Program-made: the position numbers and the translations under genes
Part shown: piece by piece, positions 1-7,683 of the stretch
How positions within the stretch are numbered: position 1 is the first letter of the stretch
How the letters are laid out: each line of letters starts with the position of its first letter
Source: Candidatus Krumholzibacteriia bacterium
GTDB lineage: Bacteria; Krumholzibacteriota; Krumholzibacteriia; LZORAL124-64-63
Assembly: GCA_016744275.1 (NCBI GenBank)
Contig: JADGEP010000042.1
Span: 1-15,073 of the forward strand
Direction of reading: 5' to 3'
Length of the DNA: 15,073 bases
Notes under the pieces: generated by a model
What the model was told of the DNA's origin: nothing
The model's database searches: none
What the model saw: the letters and a program-made list of their open reading frames with translations, nothing else

Positions 1-26
1 GCCGGGGAATTGATTGGTTGCCTGAT

Positions 27-45
27 TTGACAATTATATTGTCAA
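27..45. promoter_or_regulatory. MarR-type operator 1 (inverted repeat)
   Basis: TTGACAATTATATTGTCAA has 8-bp arms around a 3-base centre, all paired. The core is GACAA-N5-TTGTC. An AT-rich 16-20 bp palindrome just upstream of a MarR-family gene is the usual form of an autoregulatory operator. A possible -10 element, TATATT, lies inside it at 35-40, so a bound protein would block initiation. The assignment to the downstream regulator is inferred from position. Confidence 0.65.
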
Positions 46-90
46 TATGAGGGTGTGGGCGCAGGCTGAATCGGCGTTGTTTGAAATTAA

Positions 91-107
91 TGACAATAAG
101 GTTGTCG
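91..107. promoter_or_regulatory. MarR-type operator 2 (inverted repeat)
   Basis: GACAA (92-96), five bases, then TTGTC (102-106) repeats the core of the palindrome at 27-45 with the same spacing but without the outer arms. The two centres are at 36 and 99, that is 63 bp or six helical turns apart, so two bound dimers would lie on the same DNA face. The site ends 15 bases before the regulator's GTG start. Its role is inferred. Confidence 0.5.
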
Positions 108-121
108 ACTGAGCGGAACGG

Positions 122-604
122 GTGTATTCTCTCCTCAACCCCAACCTGGGAGCCGCTTTGACCGCCAATCGCCAAACTCTGTTCGCCCTCGGCGAATTGA
201 TCAACGTGACCCGTTCGTTGGCCGATTCCCTGAAGGACACCGCCCGCCTGCTCCACCAGGAAAACTCTCTGTCGGTTTCTGAACGTTCGATCCTGCTGGA
301 TCTCCGAAAGCACGGCCGCCAGACGGTGCCAGACCTGGCACGCCGTCGTGGAGTCTCCCGCCAGTACATTCAGACAACCGTCAATCCGCTGCTGGAACAA
401 GGCCTGCTGGAGGCCCGGGAAAATCCGGCCCACCGGCGCTCCAGTTTTGTCGTGCTCACAGAGGCGGGAACGCAGCTGATCCGGCAGGTTATGAAAAAAG
501 AGGGGGCTTTCATGAACGGGCTGGCGCGAAACTTGGAAGCCGAAGAAATCCGGCAGGCGACCGAGACGTTGGCTCGGGTGGAGAAGTTGATCGGTCGCGA
601 ATAG
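122..604 (+). CDS. MarR-family winged-helix transcriptional regulator
   Basis: The 160-residue protein fits the MarR family (usually 140-160 residues), dimeric repressors that often respond to small phenolic or oxidising ligands. Residues 52-115 form the winged helix-turn-helix: a helix around 68-76 (VPDLARRRG), a recognition helix at about 78-92 (VSRQYIQTTVNPLLE) and a wing hairpin around 100-112 (ENPAHRRSSFVVL). Flanking N- and C-terminal helices would form the dimer interface. The start is GTG at 122: an in-frame TGA lies at 110-112, so no upstream start is possible, and no early ATG exists. The ribosome site is weak (GAG at 111-113). Two matching palindromes upstream suggest autoregulation. 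The S41 peptidase gene follows 76 bases downstream on the same strand and may be cotranscribed. The ligand is unknown. Confidence 0.9.
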   Translation: MYSLLNPNLGAALTANRQTLFALGELINVTRSLADSLKDTARLLHQENSLSVSERSILLDLRKHGRQTVPDLARRRGVSRQYIQTTVNPLLEQGLLEARENPAHRRSSFVVLTEAGTQLIRQVMKKEGAFMNGLARNLEAEEIRQATETLARVEKLIGRE

Positions 605-680
605 GGCTCTTGCCTGGATTTGTTCGCGCACCGTACCTTCAAGGGGTGTTTATTTCGGTATTCAAAGGGGGAGATATTGC

Positions 681-2924
681 ATGCGCCATTGGATTCTTTT
701 TCTATCCACGATTCTTGTTCTTTTCATATCCGCTGATCAAGCCGCTGCATTGGAGCCTGGCGCATTCGATTTCGAATCTGGCCAGTGGATGGGTGGCCCT
801 CAGTCAACCCTTCAGGCTGACACGCTGGTGTTTCACGGCGGAGCCTTGTCGGCGCGCATTCAACGGGATGCCGAAAGCGAAGGGGCGTTCAGTGCCCTCA
901 GTTTCCGGGTGCCTGCAGACTGGGACGGTGAGACCATCGAATTGCGCGGCTGGCTGAAGAGCGAAGAAGTCGCGGGCTGGTTTGGCATGTGGTTCCGGCA
1001 AGACGGCAAGAGCGGCATGGTGGGCTTTGACAACATGCAGAGTCGCAACCTGCGCGGGACCACCGAATGGACCCAATACAGTATCAAGTTGCCCCTGAAC
1101 CAGGGCGCGCACACCCATGTCGTCGGTGCCCTGATGGCCGGCACCGGCACCCTGTGGGCCGATGATTTTTCTCTTTGGATTGACGGCAAACCATTGGCTG
1201 AGGCCCCGGCGGTGGTGCGCGAGCCAACGGTGCTCGATACCGATACGGAGTTTGCGACCGGATCGGGCCTTGATATCAGGGACCTGACTTCAGCCCAGGC
1301 GGACCACCTGACAATGTTGGGACAGGTGTGGGGTTTCCTGAAATACCACCACCCGGCGGTGACTGTTGGCCAGTACCAGTGGGACTTTGAACTTTTTCGA
1401 GTCCTGCCCCGCATCCTGGCCGCTTCCGATCGTGAAGATGCGCAGCGGGAACTGAACAACTGGATCGAAGGCCTGGGCAGCTGGGAGCCCTGCGAACCGT
1501 GCGCGCAGCCGGCCGTGGATCCGGCCCAAGCGGCCAATACGGACTGGCTCAACGACACAGAACTGTTGGGTGCAGAATTGTCGGGCCGGCTCAAGGCCGT
1601 GTATGCCGCCCGTCCGGCGAATGAGGAACAGTTCTGGGTCGACCTATTCCCTCGCGTGGGCAATCCGGATTTCAGCCGCGAAATGGCCTACGGGAATCTG
1701 AACGAATTGGATGCGGGCTACCGCCTGCTGTCCTTGTACCGCTTCTGGAGCATCATCGAATATTGGTGCCCCAACCGGGACATCATTGGTGAAAACTGGG
1801 CCGATGTGCTGCGGGAATTCGTGGCGCCGATCGCCTTGAGCAATGAGGCCAGGTCTTACCAGCGGGAGATGTTCAAGCTGGTGGCCCGCGTCAACGACAC
1901 CCACATCAATTTGACCGGTGCCGACAAGGTAAAGCCACCCGAAGGCTTGGCGCAGGTGCCGGTGGCGATGCGCTGGATCGAGGAACAGCCGGTGGTCGCC
2001 GGGTGGCGGCATCTGCCAGGTGGCCCAGGCACGGGGTTGCAGATTGGTGACGTGGTCCTGGCCGTTGACGGCCGCCCCGCGGCCAATTTGATGGCGGAGT
2101 TGGCCCCGTATTATTCGGCTTCCAACGATCCCCACCGGGCCAAGCAATTGGCCACCGCCATGCTCAAGGGGCCGCTTGGACCCTGCCAACTTCGGGTCAT
2201 GCGGGGCGATAAAGAGATCGACCTGACAGTTGATCGCATGGACTACACCATGTTTGATCATTCCCTGCACCGCTGGCACACCTTGCCCGGTCGAACCTAT
2301 CGGCTGTTGGCGCCGGGTGTGGCCTATTTGGCCCTGGAGGGCGTTAAAAGAGATTCAGTCTCCACTTGGATCGAAGATGCGCTGGCTCACGATGCCCAAG
2401 GCCTGGTCATCGACTGCCGTGCTTATCCCGGTGACTTCCCCATCTTCAAACTGGGTGGGCACCTGGTGTCTGAAGCAACGCCCTTTGTCGCGTTCACCGT
2501 GGCGGACAAAAACAATCCGGGCGCGTTTGTGTGGCGCAAATACGCCACGCTGTTGGACCCCATCGCGCCTCATTTTTCCAAGCCGGTGGTGATTCTGGTC
2601 GATGAGATCAGCCTCAGCAGTGCCGAATATCACGCCCTGGCTTTCCGGGCCGCACCACAGGCGATCGTCATGGGCAGCACCACCGCCGGGGCCGATGGCA
2701 ACATCTCACGTCTCGTCCTGCCGGGTGGGCTGAGCCTGGCCATCAGTGGCATCGGGATTTTCGATGCGGAACAAGGCCCGACCCAACGCGTGGGCATCGT
2801 GCCGGATGCTGTCAGGAAACCGACGGTAGCTGGAATTCGGGCCGGCCGGGACGAAGTTCTGGAGGCGGCGGTGGAACACATTCTGGGTCGACCTGCGAGG
2901 GAATCTGAGGTCAGCTCGTGGTGA
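681..2924 (+). CDS. Secreted S41 (tricorn-type) peptidase with N-terminal jelly-roll and PDZ-like domain
   Basis: This is a 747-residue exported protein. A signal peptide covers residues 1 to about 23 (hydrophobic core ILFLSTILVLFI). Residues 25-165 look like a beta-sandwich (carbohydrate-binding-like jelly roll) domain. A helical region follows with a CEPC pair near 272 and Asp406-Thr407-His408. A PDZ-like segment spans about 430-520 (LQIGDVVLAVDG near 454), and the S41 core about 530-735. The likely nucleophile is Ser646 in ISLSSAE. The lysine of Prc/CtpA-type S41 proteases is missing: the matching stretch reads GSTTAGADGN (665-674), as in the tricorn-like branch, where a histidine serves instead. 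His408 is my candidate by analogy. The start is ATG 681 with AGGGGGAG 7 bases upstream. It probably degrades extracellular or periplasmic peptides. The substrate is not predictable, and the preceding MarR gene may control it. Confidence 0.88.
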   Translation: MRHWILFLSTILVLFISADQAAALEPGAFDFESGQWMGGPQSTLQADTLVFHGGALSARIQRDAESEGAFSALSFRVPADWDGETIELRGWLKSEEVAGWFGMWFRQDGKSGMVGFDNMQSRNLRGTTEWTQYSIKLPLNQGAHTHVVGALMAGTGTLWADDFSLWIDGKPLAEAPAVVREPTVLDTDTEFATGSGLDIRDLTSAQADHLTMLGQVWGFLKYHHPAVTVGQYQWDFELFRVLPRILAASDREDAQRELNNWIEGLGSWEPCEPCAQPAVDPAQAANTDWLNDTELLGAELSGRLKAVYAARPANEEQFWVDLFPRVGNPDFSREMAYGNLNELDAGYRLLSLYRFWSIIEYWCPNRDIIGENWADVLREFVAPIALSNEARSYQREMFKLVARVNDTHINLTGADKVKPPEGLAQVPVAMRWIEEQPVVAGWRHLPGGPGTGLQIGDVVLAVDGRPAANLMAELAPYYSASNDPHRAKQLATAMLKGPLGPCQLRVMRGDKEIDLTVDRMDYTMFDHSLHRWHTLPGRTYRLLAPGVAYLALEGVKRDSVSTWIEDALAHDAQGLVIDCRAYPGDFPIFKLGGHLVSEATPFVAFTVADKNNPGAFVWRKYATLLDPIAPHFSKPVVILVDEISLSSAEYHALAFRAAPQAIVMGSTTAGADGNISRLVLPGGLSLAISGIGIFDAEQGPTQRVGIVPDAVRKPTVAGIRAGRDEVLEAAVEHILGRPARESEVSSW

Positions 2925-2957
2925 TCGATATACGCGGGCGGTGGTCCCAATAGGAGG

Positions 2958-3497
2958 CTAATCCTTGGATCGCCGCTGCTCCTTCAACCGTTCAACAATT
3001 GCTTCGGCCTTAGTGGACATCCCTTGCAGGTGGCTCTCGTCCAGCACGATAAAGAGCGCTGTGCCCTCGGCATAGACGACCTCGCCTGCGCGGTCACGCA
3101 GCACGCCGCGCGTCTGCACCTTGCGCCCCTCAACCGAAATGATCTCGGCTTCCACCACACAGGCCGTGGCCAACGGCAGCATGTTTCGAAACGAGATGTC
3201 GAGGTTGGCTGCGACCACCGGATGGCCGCACATCCAGGCCACGCCACCCATGGCCTCGTCCAAAATGGCGGCCATGGCACCGCCGTGCACGTGATCGGGT
3301 GGGCCCTGGGCGCCTGGTCCAAAAAGGATCTTGCCGAGCAACTGGTTCTCTTGTCCGCTGCGGTAGTAGCGCACGCGGAAGCGGTGGCCAGTGCGGTCGC
3401 CGGAAACGAAGGTGTCTTCGAGGGCGAGGAAAGGCAGGTCTGCCGCGGTGCAGTCCTCATCCGGAGATTCAAGCCATTGATCCTGATCGCTGGACAT
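2958..3497 (-). CDS. PaaI/THEM4-family hotdog-fold acyl-CoA thioesterase
   Basis: A 179-residue cytoplasmic protein of the 4HBT/PaaI-like hotdog superfamily, which hydrolyses acyl-CoA thioesters. The diagnostic stretch is HVHGGAMAAILDEAMG at residues 69-84, with HGG at 71-73 and the likely catalytic Asp80. The preceding GPPD makes it closer to the THEM4-like subgroup than to classical PaaI. Core strands follow: LDISFRNMLPL at 99-109, then VVEAEIISVEGRKVQTRGVL. The start is ATG 3497 with AAAGGGG five bases upstream. The gene ends 33 bases from the convergent S41 peptidase and has no same-strand neighbour to reveal its substrate. Acyl-chain preference cannot be read from sequence. Confidence 0.9.
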   Translation of the reverse strand: MSSDQDQWLESPDEDCTAADLPFLALEDTFVSGDRTGHRFRVRYYRSGQENQLLGKILFGPGAQGPPDHVHGGAMAAILDEAMGGVAWMCGHPVVAANLDISFRNMLPLATACVVEAEIISVEGRKVQTRGVLRDRAGEVVYAEGTALFIVLDESHLQGMSTKAEAIVERLKEQRRSKD

Positions 3498-3547
3498 GCG
3501 CGCCCCTTTTTGGTCACCCCTGCAACTGACGGCCCATGTGGACCTTA

Positions 3548-3576
3548 AAAATGAATTCGCATTCCCAAAGCGTCAA
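3548..3576 (-). promoter_or_regulatory. Possible promoter of the thioesterase gene
   Basis: On the minus strand TTGACG (3576-3571, 5 of 6 consensus) is followed after 17 bases by CATTTT (3553-3548, only 3 of 6). It lies about 50 bases before the thioesterase start, in the divergent gap with the S9 peptidase. The -10 is weak, so this is tentative. Confidence 0.3.
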
Positions 3577-3608
3577 GCCAAATGGTCGCCGCCGATCGGG
3601 GCCAGATG

Positions 3609-3617
3609 TGCTACATT
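3609..3617 (+). promoter_or_regulatory. Possible extended -10 promoter of the S9 peptidase gene
   Basis: TGCTACATT matches an extended -10 element (TGnTATAAT) in 4 of 6 hexamer positions plus the TG. No good -35 lies 17 bases upstream. Transcription would start near 3624, leaving a leader of about 42 bases before ATG 3666. A start of transcription here would also exclude the longer reading frame that opens at 3582. Confidence 0.35.
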
Positions 3618-3665
3618 GCCATCTGCGAAACAACCTTCATCACATTTTGCCCGCGAGGAAAATTC

Positions 3666-5735
3666 ATGCTTTGGAGTCGCCGCGTTCTGCCTTTGGTCAT
3701 CGCCCTGCTGGTTCTGATGGGATCGGCTCAGGTTTTTGCCGCACCCATGACCGCCACCCAATTGCTCGATATTGAGCAGGTCCGCACCGCCGATCTGTCG
3801 CCCGACGGCAAGTTGGCGGCTTACACCGTCAGCCAAAATCGCTCTCTGGACGACCCCGCCGGCGGCGCCTGGTCGCGGTTGTATGTGGTTGAATTGGCCA
3901 CGGGAAAAATCCGGCCCTTTGTGGTTGGTGACGTTTCGGTCAGCAGTGTGCGCTTCACGCCCAACGGCGAGTTCCTCAGCTTCACCCTGACCCGCGGCGA
4001 AGAGGCCAAGAAGCAGGTTTGGGTCATGCCCGTCGACGGCGGCGAAGCCCAGGTCGCCACCGACAGCCCCACCGGAATTGGCGCCTACGCCTGGGGGCCC
4101 GATGGATCCACCTTGTATTACATCGACACCGATGCTCCCAGCGATGACGAAAAGGCGTTGAAGAAAAAAGGCTTCAACCTGAGCCACTTCGAAGAAAACC
4201 TGAAGCACCGTTCCATCCGCCAGGTGGCTTTCACTTGGGGCCAGAAGCCGGGAGAGAGCACCGCCCTGGTCGAAGGAATGGCCGCCTGGAGTGTGAAAGC
4301 CAGCCCGGACGGCAAGTGGTTGGTCTTTGGCGCCAGCGAGCGCAATCTTATCGATTCCAAGTACGTGTTCCAGGACGTCTATCGCCTGAACCTGGCCAGC
4401 GGCCAATACGACCTGATCATCGACCTTCCGGGCAAATTGGGCGGATACGCCATCAGTCCCGACAGCAAGTCTTTGGCTTGGACCGGGGCCGCCACCCAGC
4501 AGGATCACTCCACCAGCAGCCTCTTTCTGTGCGACCTGGACGGCGGCAACAGCGCCAACCTGACGCCCGAAAAATTTGAAGGCCACATCCGCAGCGTGGC
4601 CTGGCGCGACAACAAGACGTTGTTGTACCAATCCGATGAAGGTGTGTTTCCCAAGTTGAGCCTGCAGTCGGTGAAAAAACGCACGCCAAGCCGCCAGATC
4701 GCCCTCGACAGCTTTGCCACCGGCGTGATGGTGGGCATGCCCAGCAGCCACGCCGGCGTGAAGAACATGGTGCTGGTGGGGCACAACGGCACCACTCCCC
4801 GCGAGTTGTACCTGTGGCAGGGCAAAAAAGACCTGAAGCGCCTGACCCACCACAACCCGGAGTTGGCCGAGATCGATTTGGGCGAGCAGCGGGTCGTCAA
4901 ATGGGCCGCGCGCGATGGCCTGGAAATCGAAGGCATCCTGATGCTGCCGGTCGGTTACAAGGGCGGCACTTTTCCCCTGATCGTGCACGTGCACGGTGGA
5001 CCGGAGTCGAACCATACCAATGGTTGGTTGAGCCGTTATTCCACGCCCGGCCAGGTGCAGTGCGGCAAGGGCTACGGCATGTTGCTGCCCAACTATCGCG
5101 GCAGCACCGGACGCGGCCTGGACTTCGCCATGGCCAGCTACGGCGATCCCGGCGGCAAGGAATTTGACGACGTCGTCGATGGCGTGGACCATTTGATCGC
5201 CGAAGGCATGGTCGATGCCGACCGTGTCGGCGTCATGGGTGGCAGCTACGGCGGGTACGCCACCAACTGGCTGACGACCTACTACAGTGAACGCATTGCC
5301 GCCGGTGTGGCCTTTGTGGCCGTCAGCGACCTGGTGAGCAAGCGCTTCCTGACGAACATTCCCTACGAAGACGAGTACGTGCACATCGGCGTTCCGGTGC
5401 GCGAAAGCTGGGACTTGATGCTGGAACGCAGTCCCATCAAGTACGCCGAGAAGAGCAAGACCCCGCTGTTGATCCTGCACGGCAATCGTGACCACCGCGT
5501 GCACTTCAGCCAAAGCCAGGAAATGTTCCGGGCCATGAAGATGGCGGGGCATCCGGCGGTGCGGTTGATCTACTATCCGGGCGAAGGCCACGGCAATACC
5601 AAACGGTTTGGCCGGGCCGATTTCCTGAACCGCAGCATGGCCTGGTTTGACCATTACCTGATCGATGGCAATGCCTGGGATGGCCCGATGCCGGCCCTGG
5701 ATATCAGTGAAGAGTTGGGATTGTTGGCGGACTAG
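3666..5735 (+). CDS. Secreted S9-family prolyl oligopeptidase (acylaminoacyl-/dipeptidyl-peptidase-like)
   Basis: The start is ATG 3666, with GAGGAA five bases upstream. The frame stays open back to 3582 but the extra 28 residues lack a ribosome site and would bury the signal peptide. The 689-residue product has a signal peptide (residues 1 to about 25, core VIALLVLMGSAQVFA), then a beta-propeller of about residues 40-400 with repeated blade motifs such as ADLSPDGKLAAYT, VRFTPNGEFLSFT and KASPDGKWLVFGA. An alpha/beta-hydrolase domain occupies about 420-689. The catalytic triad is visible: Ser527 in GGSYGGY, Asp609 in HGNRDHRV and His642 in GEGHG. S9 enzymes clip short peptides that enter through the propeller. 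It probably works in the periplasm or outside the cell on peptides from larger proteases. A strong terminator follows, so it is likely monocistronic. Confidence 0.93.
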   Translation: MLWSRRVLPLVIALLVLMGSAQVFAAPMTATQLLDIEQVRTADLSPDGKLAAYTVSQNRSLDDPAGGAWSRLYVVELATGKIRPFVVGDVSVSSVRFTPNGEFLSFTLTRGEEAKKQVWVMPVDGGEAQVATDSPTGIGAYAWGPDGSTLYYIDTDAPSDDEKALKKKGFNLSHFEENLKHRSIRQVAFTWGQKPGESTALVEGMAAWSVKASPDGKWLVFGASERNLIDSKYVFQDVYRLNLASGQYDLIIDLPGKLGGYAISPDSKSLAWTGAATQQDHSTSSLFLCDLDGGNSANLTPEKFEGHIRSVAWRDNKTLLYQSDEGVFPKLSLQSVKKRTPSRQIALDSFATGVMVGMPSSHAGVKNMVLVGHNGTTPRELYLWQGKKDLKRLTHHNPELAEIDLGEQRVVKWAARDGLEIEGILMLPVGYKGGTFPLIVHVHGGPESNHTNGWLSRYSTPGQVQCGKGYGMLLPNYRGSTGRGLDFAMASYGDPGGKEFDDVVDGVDHLIAEGMVDADRVGVMGGSYGGYATNWLTTYYSERIAAGVAFVAVSDLVSKRFLTNIPYEDEYVHIGVPVRESWDLMLERSPIKYAEKSKTPLLILHGNRDHRVHFSQSQEMFRAMKMAGHPAVRLIYYPGEGHGNTKRFGRADFLNRSMAWFDHYLIDGNAWDGPMPALDISEELGLLAD

Positions 5736-5751
5736 TTCGCCTGATAAATGC

Positions 5752-5785
5752 GCGGGCGGCAGATGTTTCTGCCGCCCGCTTTTTT
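5752..5785 (+). terminator. Rho-independent terminator after the S9 peptidase
   Basis: A perfect 12-bp stem (5752-5763 with 5768-5779; GCGGGCGGCAGA against its complement) closes a TGTT loop and is followed by six T at 5780-5785. It begins 17 bases after the peptidase stop codon. On the minus strand the stem is not followed by a clean T run, so it probably serves mainly the plus-strand gene, although the transporter gene ends just beyond it at 5797. Confidence 0.93.
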
Positions 5786-5796
5786 GTGCCCGGAAT

Positions 5797-6219
5797 TCAG
5801 AGGCTGAGCAGAATGATGCCGCCCACGGTCATCACCATTCCCAGGACTGTTTTGGCCGTCAGGGCCTCGCCGTCGATGGTCAAAGCCAACAAGGCGCCAA
5901 AGAGGGGTGAAGTGAAGGCGATGGGCATGACCCGCGTGATCGAGCCGCTTTTTAAGGCGGTGTAGAAAAAGAGCATGCCCAAAGCACCGGCCACCACACC
6001 ACCACCAATGACCATGTACAGCAGCGATTTTGTGCCCGCCTGCCCCAATTCTTTCCAATGCGGAGCGCTGATGGCGCCCAGAATCACCAAGGCGACGGCT
6101 GTGCGGATGGTGATGCCCAACTGTGGCGGCAGATTGCCCAAGTGCAGCCCGCGCTTTTCAAAGTATCCGCCCAGTCCCCAGCAGGCGGCGGTGAGCAGCG
6201 CAAAAACGATGGCTTTCAA
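5797..6219 (-). CDS. Half-size EamA/DMT-superfamily transporter (5 TM)
   Basis: A small inner-membrane protein of about 140 residues consisting of a single EamA domain. Five hydrophobic segments can be read: AIVFALLTAACWGLGG, TAVALVILGAI, LLYMVIGGGVVAGALGMLFF, VMPIAFTSPLFGALLAL and VLGMVMTVGGIILLSL. The motif GEALT before the last helix is typical (GExLT). Full-length EamA carriers have two such domains, so this one should work as a dimer, like the 4-5 TM bacterial/archaeal transporter family within DMT. No ATG fits the start. TTG at 6219 lies six bases after GAGGAG, whereas TTG at 6225 is only one base from it, so 6219 is preferred. It starts 19 bases after the upstream secreted-protein gene and is probably cotranscribed with it. 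The substrate is unknown. Confidence 0.85.
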   Translation of the reverse strand: MKAIVFALLTAACWGLGGYFEKRGLHLGNLPPQLGITIRTAVALVILGAISAPHWKELGQAGTKSLLYMVIGGGVVAGALGMLFFYTALKSGSITRVMPIAFTSPLFGALLALTIDGEALTAKTVLGMVMTVGGIILLSL

Positions 6220-6238
6220 AGGCAATCTCCTCAGATGT

Positions 6239-7651
6239 TTATTTCAACATCATGATTTTTTGGTGGTCGACCTGGTCGTCGGATTCCAGCCGCACGTAGT
6301 AGGCGCCGCTGGCCACAGGCCGGCCCGCATCGTCGCGTCCCTGCCAAGCCACGCTGTTTTCGCCGGCGCTTCGTCGCTCATTCACCAGAACTTTGACCAG
6401 GCGGCCGGTCAAGTCAAAGACGGAAACGCGGACGGGTTGGTCGTGAGCCAATGAGAACCGAATCCGGGTCTGGGGATTGAACGGATTGGGCACGTTGGCC
6501 AGCAATTGAGTCTGCACCTGAGGCAGGCTTTTGATCGTCACGGCGACGGCCGGGCTGCGGCTCAGTTCGACGCCTTCGCGCACCACGCCGTAGCTGTAGT
6601 TGAGGACCGTCCCGCCGGGATAATCCGGGTTGTCGATAAAGCGCACCGTGGTATTGGTGGCCACCAGGGGAGCGTCGGTCAAGCGGTCTTCGTGGCCTTG
6701 GGGATCTTGCCGGTAGACATGGTAGCGGTCGCCTTCGGCGGCACGATTGGGCCACTCGAGTTCAACCCGTCCCTGCAGCTGCACGGCCTGGGGTGAAGGT
6801 GTCATCACGCTCACGGGTTCTTCGCCGTAGCCAAATATCGGGAAGGAATAGCGTTCCCCGATGGTCAGGTTGCAGTCCAACGGCACCGTGGCCACCGGCG
6901 TGTAGGTGACATCGATGGCGACATGGCTGCTGTCGGCGACCACCACCTGTCCCGAAATGCCGGTCAACTGCAAGGTGGGATCGAAGCACGACAGGCCGAT
7001 GTTCAAATACCGCGAGCCGCCACAGCTTTCGACGTAAAACGTGCGCGTCAACGATTCGCCGATGACGACCGGGCCAAAGTAGACCACGTGCTGCCAATCG
7101 GTGCCGCACCAGGTGCCGGTATTGCCATTGACGGTTGCGGCGATGGGCCCGCCGTTGACCGGCTCCAAGGCCCGCAATTGATCAGGCTCTGCGGCGTCGA
7201 TGTAAACCATCCGGTCGGGCACCGATGCGAAATAGATCGGCTCCAAAGACAACTCAATAGGCACGGGATATTCGGTGACCAGGAGTTCGAATGAGGCGAC
7301 CATCACCGGTCCACCACGAGGCAAGGGAGAGGCCAGCCCCACGGCAAAATTGGGCGGCGACTGGGCGTTGATGGCCTGGCCTTCGATATGCCACGATGTG
7401 GCCACGCCTGGCCCCGCAATATCCACCGCACATTCCCAGGCCAGGACACCGCCGGTGCCCATCACCTCGGAAATCACGATGTAGCCGGTGACCGCTTCAA
7501 AGGCTGCGCTGGTGGTGGCGTGGGCCTGGGAGTAGTTGGTGTCCCAATAGATTCCGATTTTGTCTTGGGCCGAAGCGTTCTGCGCCGCAAAAACAGAGGC
7601 GGTGAGGACCACCAACAAAACGAAGAAGAAACGGGATTGGGTCGAGTGCAT
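6239..7651 (-). CDS. Secreted multidomain protein with FlgD/T9SS-type C-terminal domain
   Basis: A 470-residue exported protein. A signal peptide ends near residue 28 (NASA|QDK). Residues 30-180 form an N-terminal domain I cannot name. Around 190-265 an ASH/HYDIN-like immunoglobulin domain is suggested by FGPVVIGESLTRTFYV and CNLTIGE. A fibronectin-III-like segment spans about 285-375 (VELEWPNRAAEGDRYHVYR). The last 85 residues, from NVPNPFNPQ at 386, match FlgD-Ig/T9SS sorting-type domains: GRLVKVLV, the WQGRDDAGRPVASGAYYVRL stretch and terminal KIMMLK. Such tails mark surface-anchored or secreted proteins across the FCB group. The start ATG 7651 has AGGGGGAA upstream, and a strong promoter lies at 7684-7712. 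No catalytic motif is visible, so a structural or adhesive role is likely but unproven. Confidence 0.85.
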   Translation of the reverse strand: MHSTQSRFFFVLLVVLTASVFAAQNASAQDKIGIYWDTNYSQAHATTSAAFEAVTGYIVISEVMGTGGVLAWECAVDIAGPGVATSWHIEGQAINAQSPPNFAVGLASPLPRGGPVMVASFELLVTEYPVPIELSLEPIYFASVPDRMVYIDAAEPDQLRALEPVNGGPIAATVNGNTGTWCGTDWQHVVYFGPVVIGESLTRTFYVESCGGSRYLNIGLSCFDPTLQLTGISGQVVVADSSHVAIDVTYTPVATVPLDCNLTIGERYSFPIFGYGEEPVSVMTPSPQAVQLQGRVELEWPNRAAEGDRYHVYRQDPQGHEDRLTDAPLVATNTTVRFIDNPDYPGGTVLNYSYGVVREGVELSRSPAVAVTIKSLPQVQTQLLANVPNPFNPQTRIRFSLAHDQPVRVSVFDLTGRLVKVLVNERRSAGENSVAWQGRDDAGRPVASGAYYVRLESDDQVDHQKIMMLK

Positions 7652-7683
7652 GATAGTTCCCCCTGAAAGCTGAAGTTGAAGGA

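Noticed and set aside
605..680. Search for a promoter between the MarR gene and the S41 peptidase
   Set aside because: TTGCCT and TTGTTC hexamers are present but none has an acceptable -10 at 16-18 bases.
860..1663. 267-codon open frame antisense to the S41 peptidase
   Set aside because: Ser/Arg-rich shadow translation with no domain features.
3573..5654. 693-codon open frame antisense to the S9 peptidase
   Set aside because: Low-complexity, His/Ala/Val/Gly-rich translation with no recognisable motif; it mirrors the codon bias of the real gene, which has a full catalytic triad and signal peptide.
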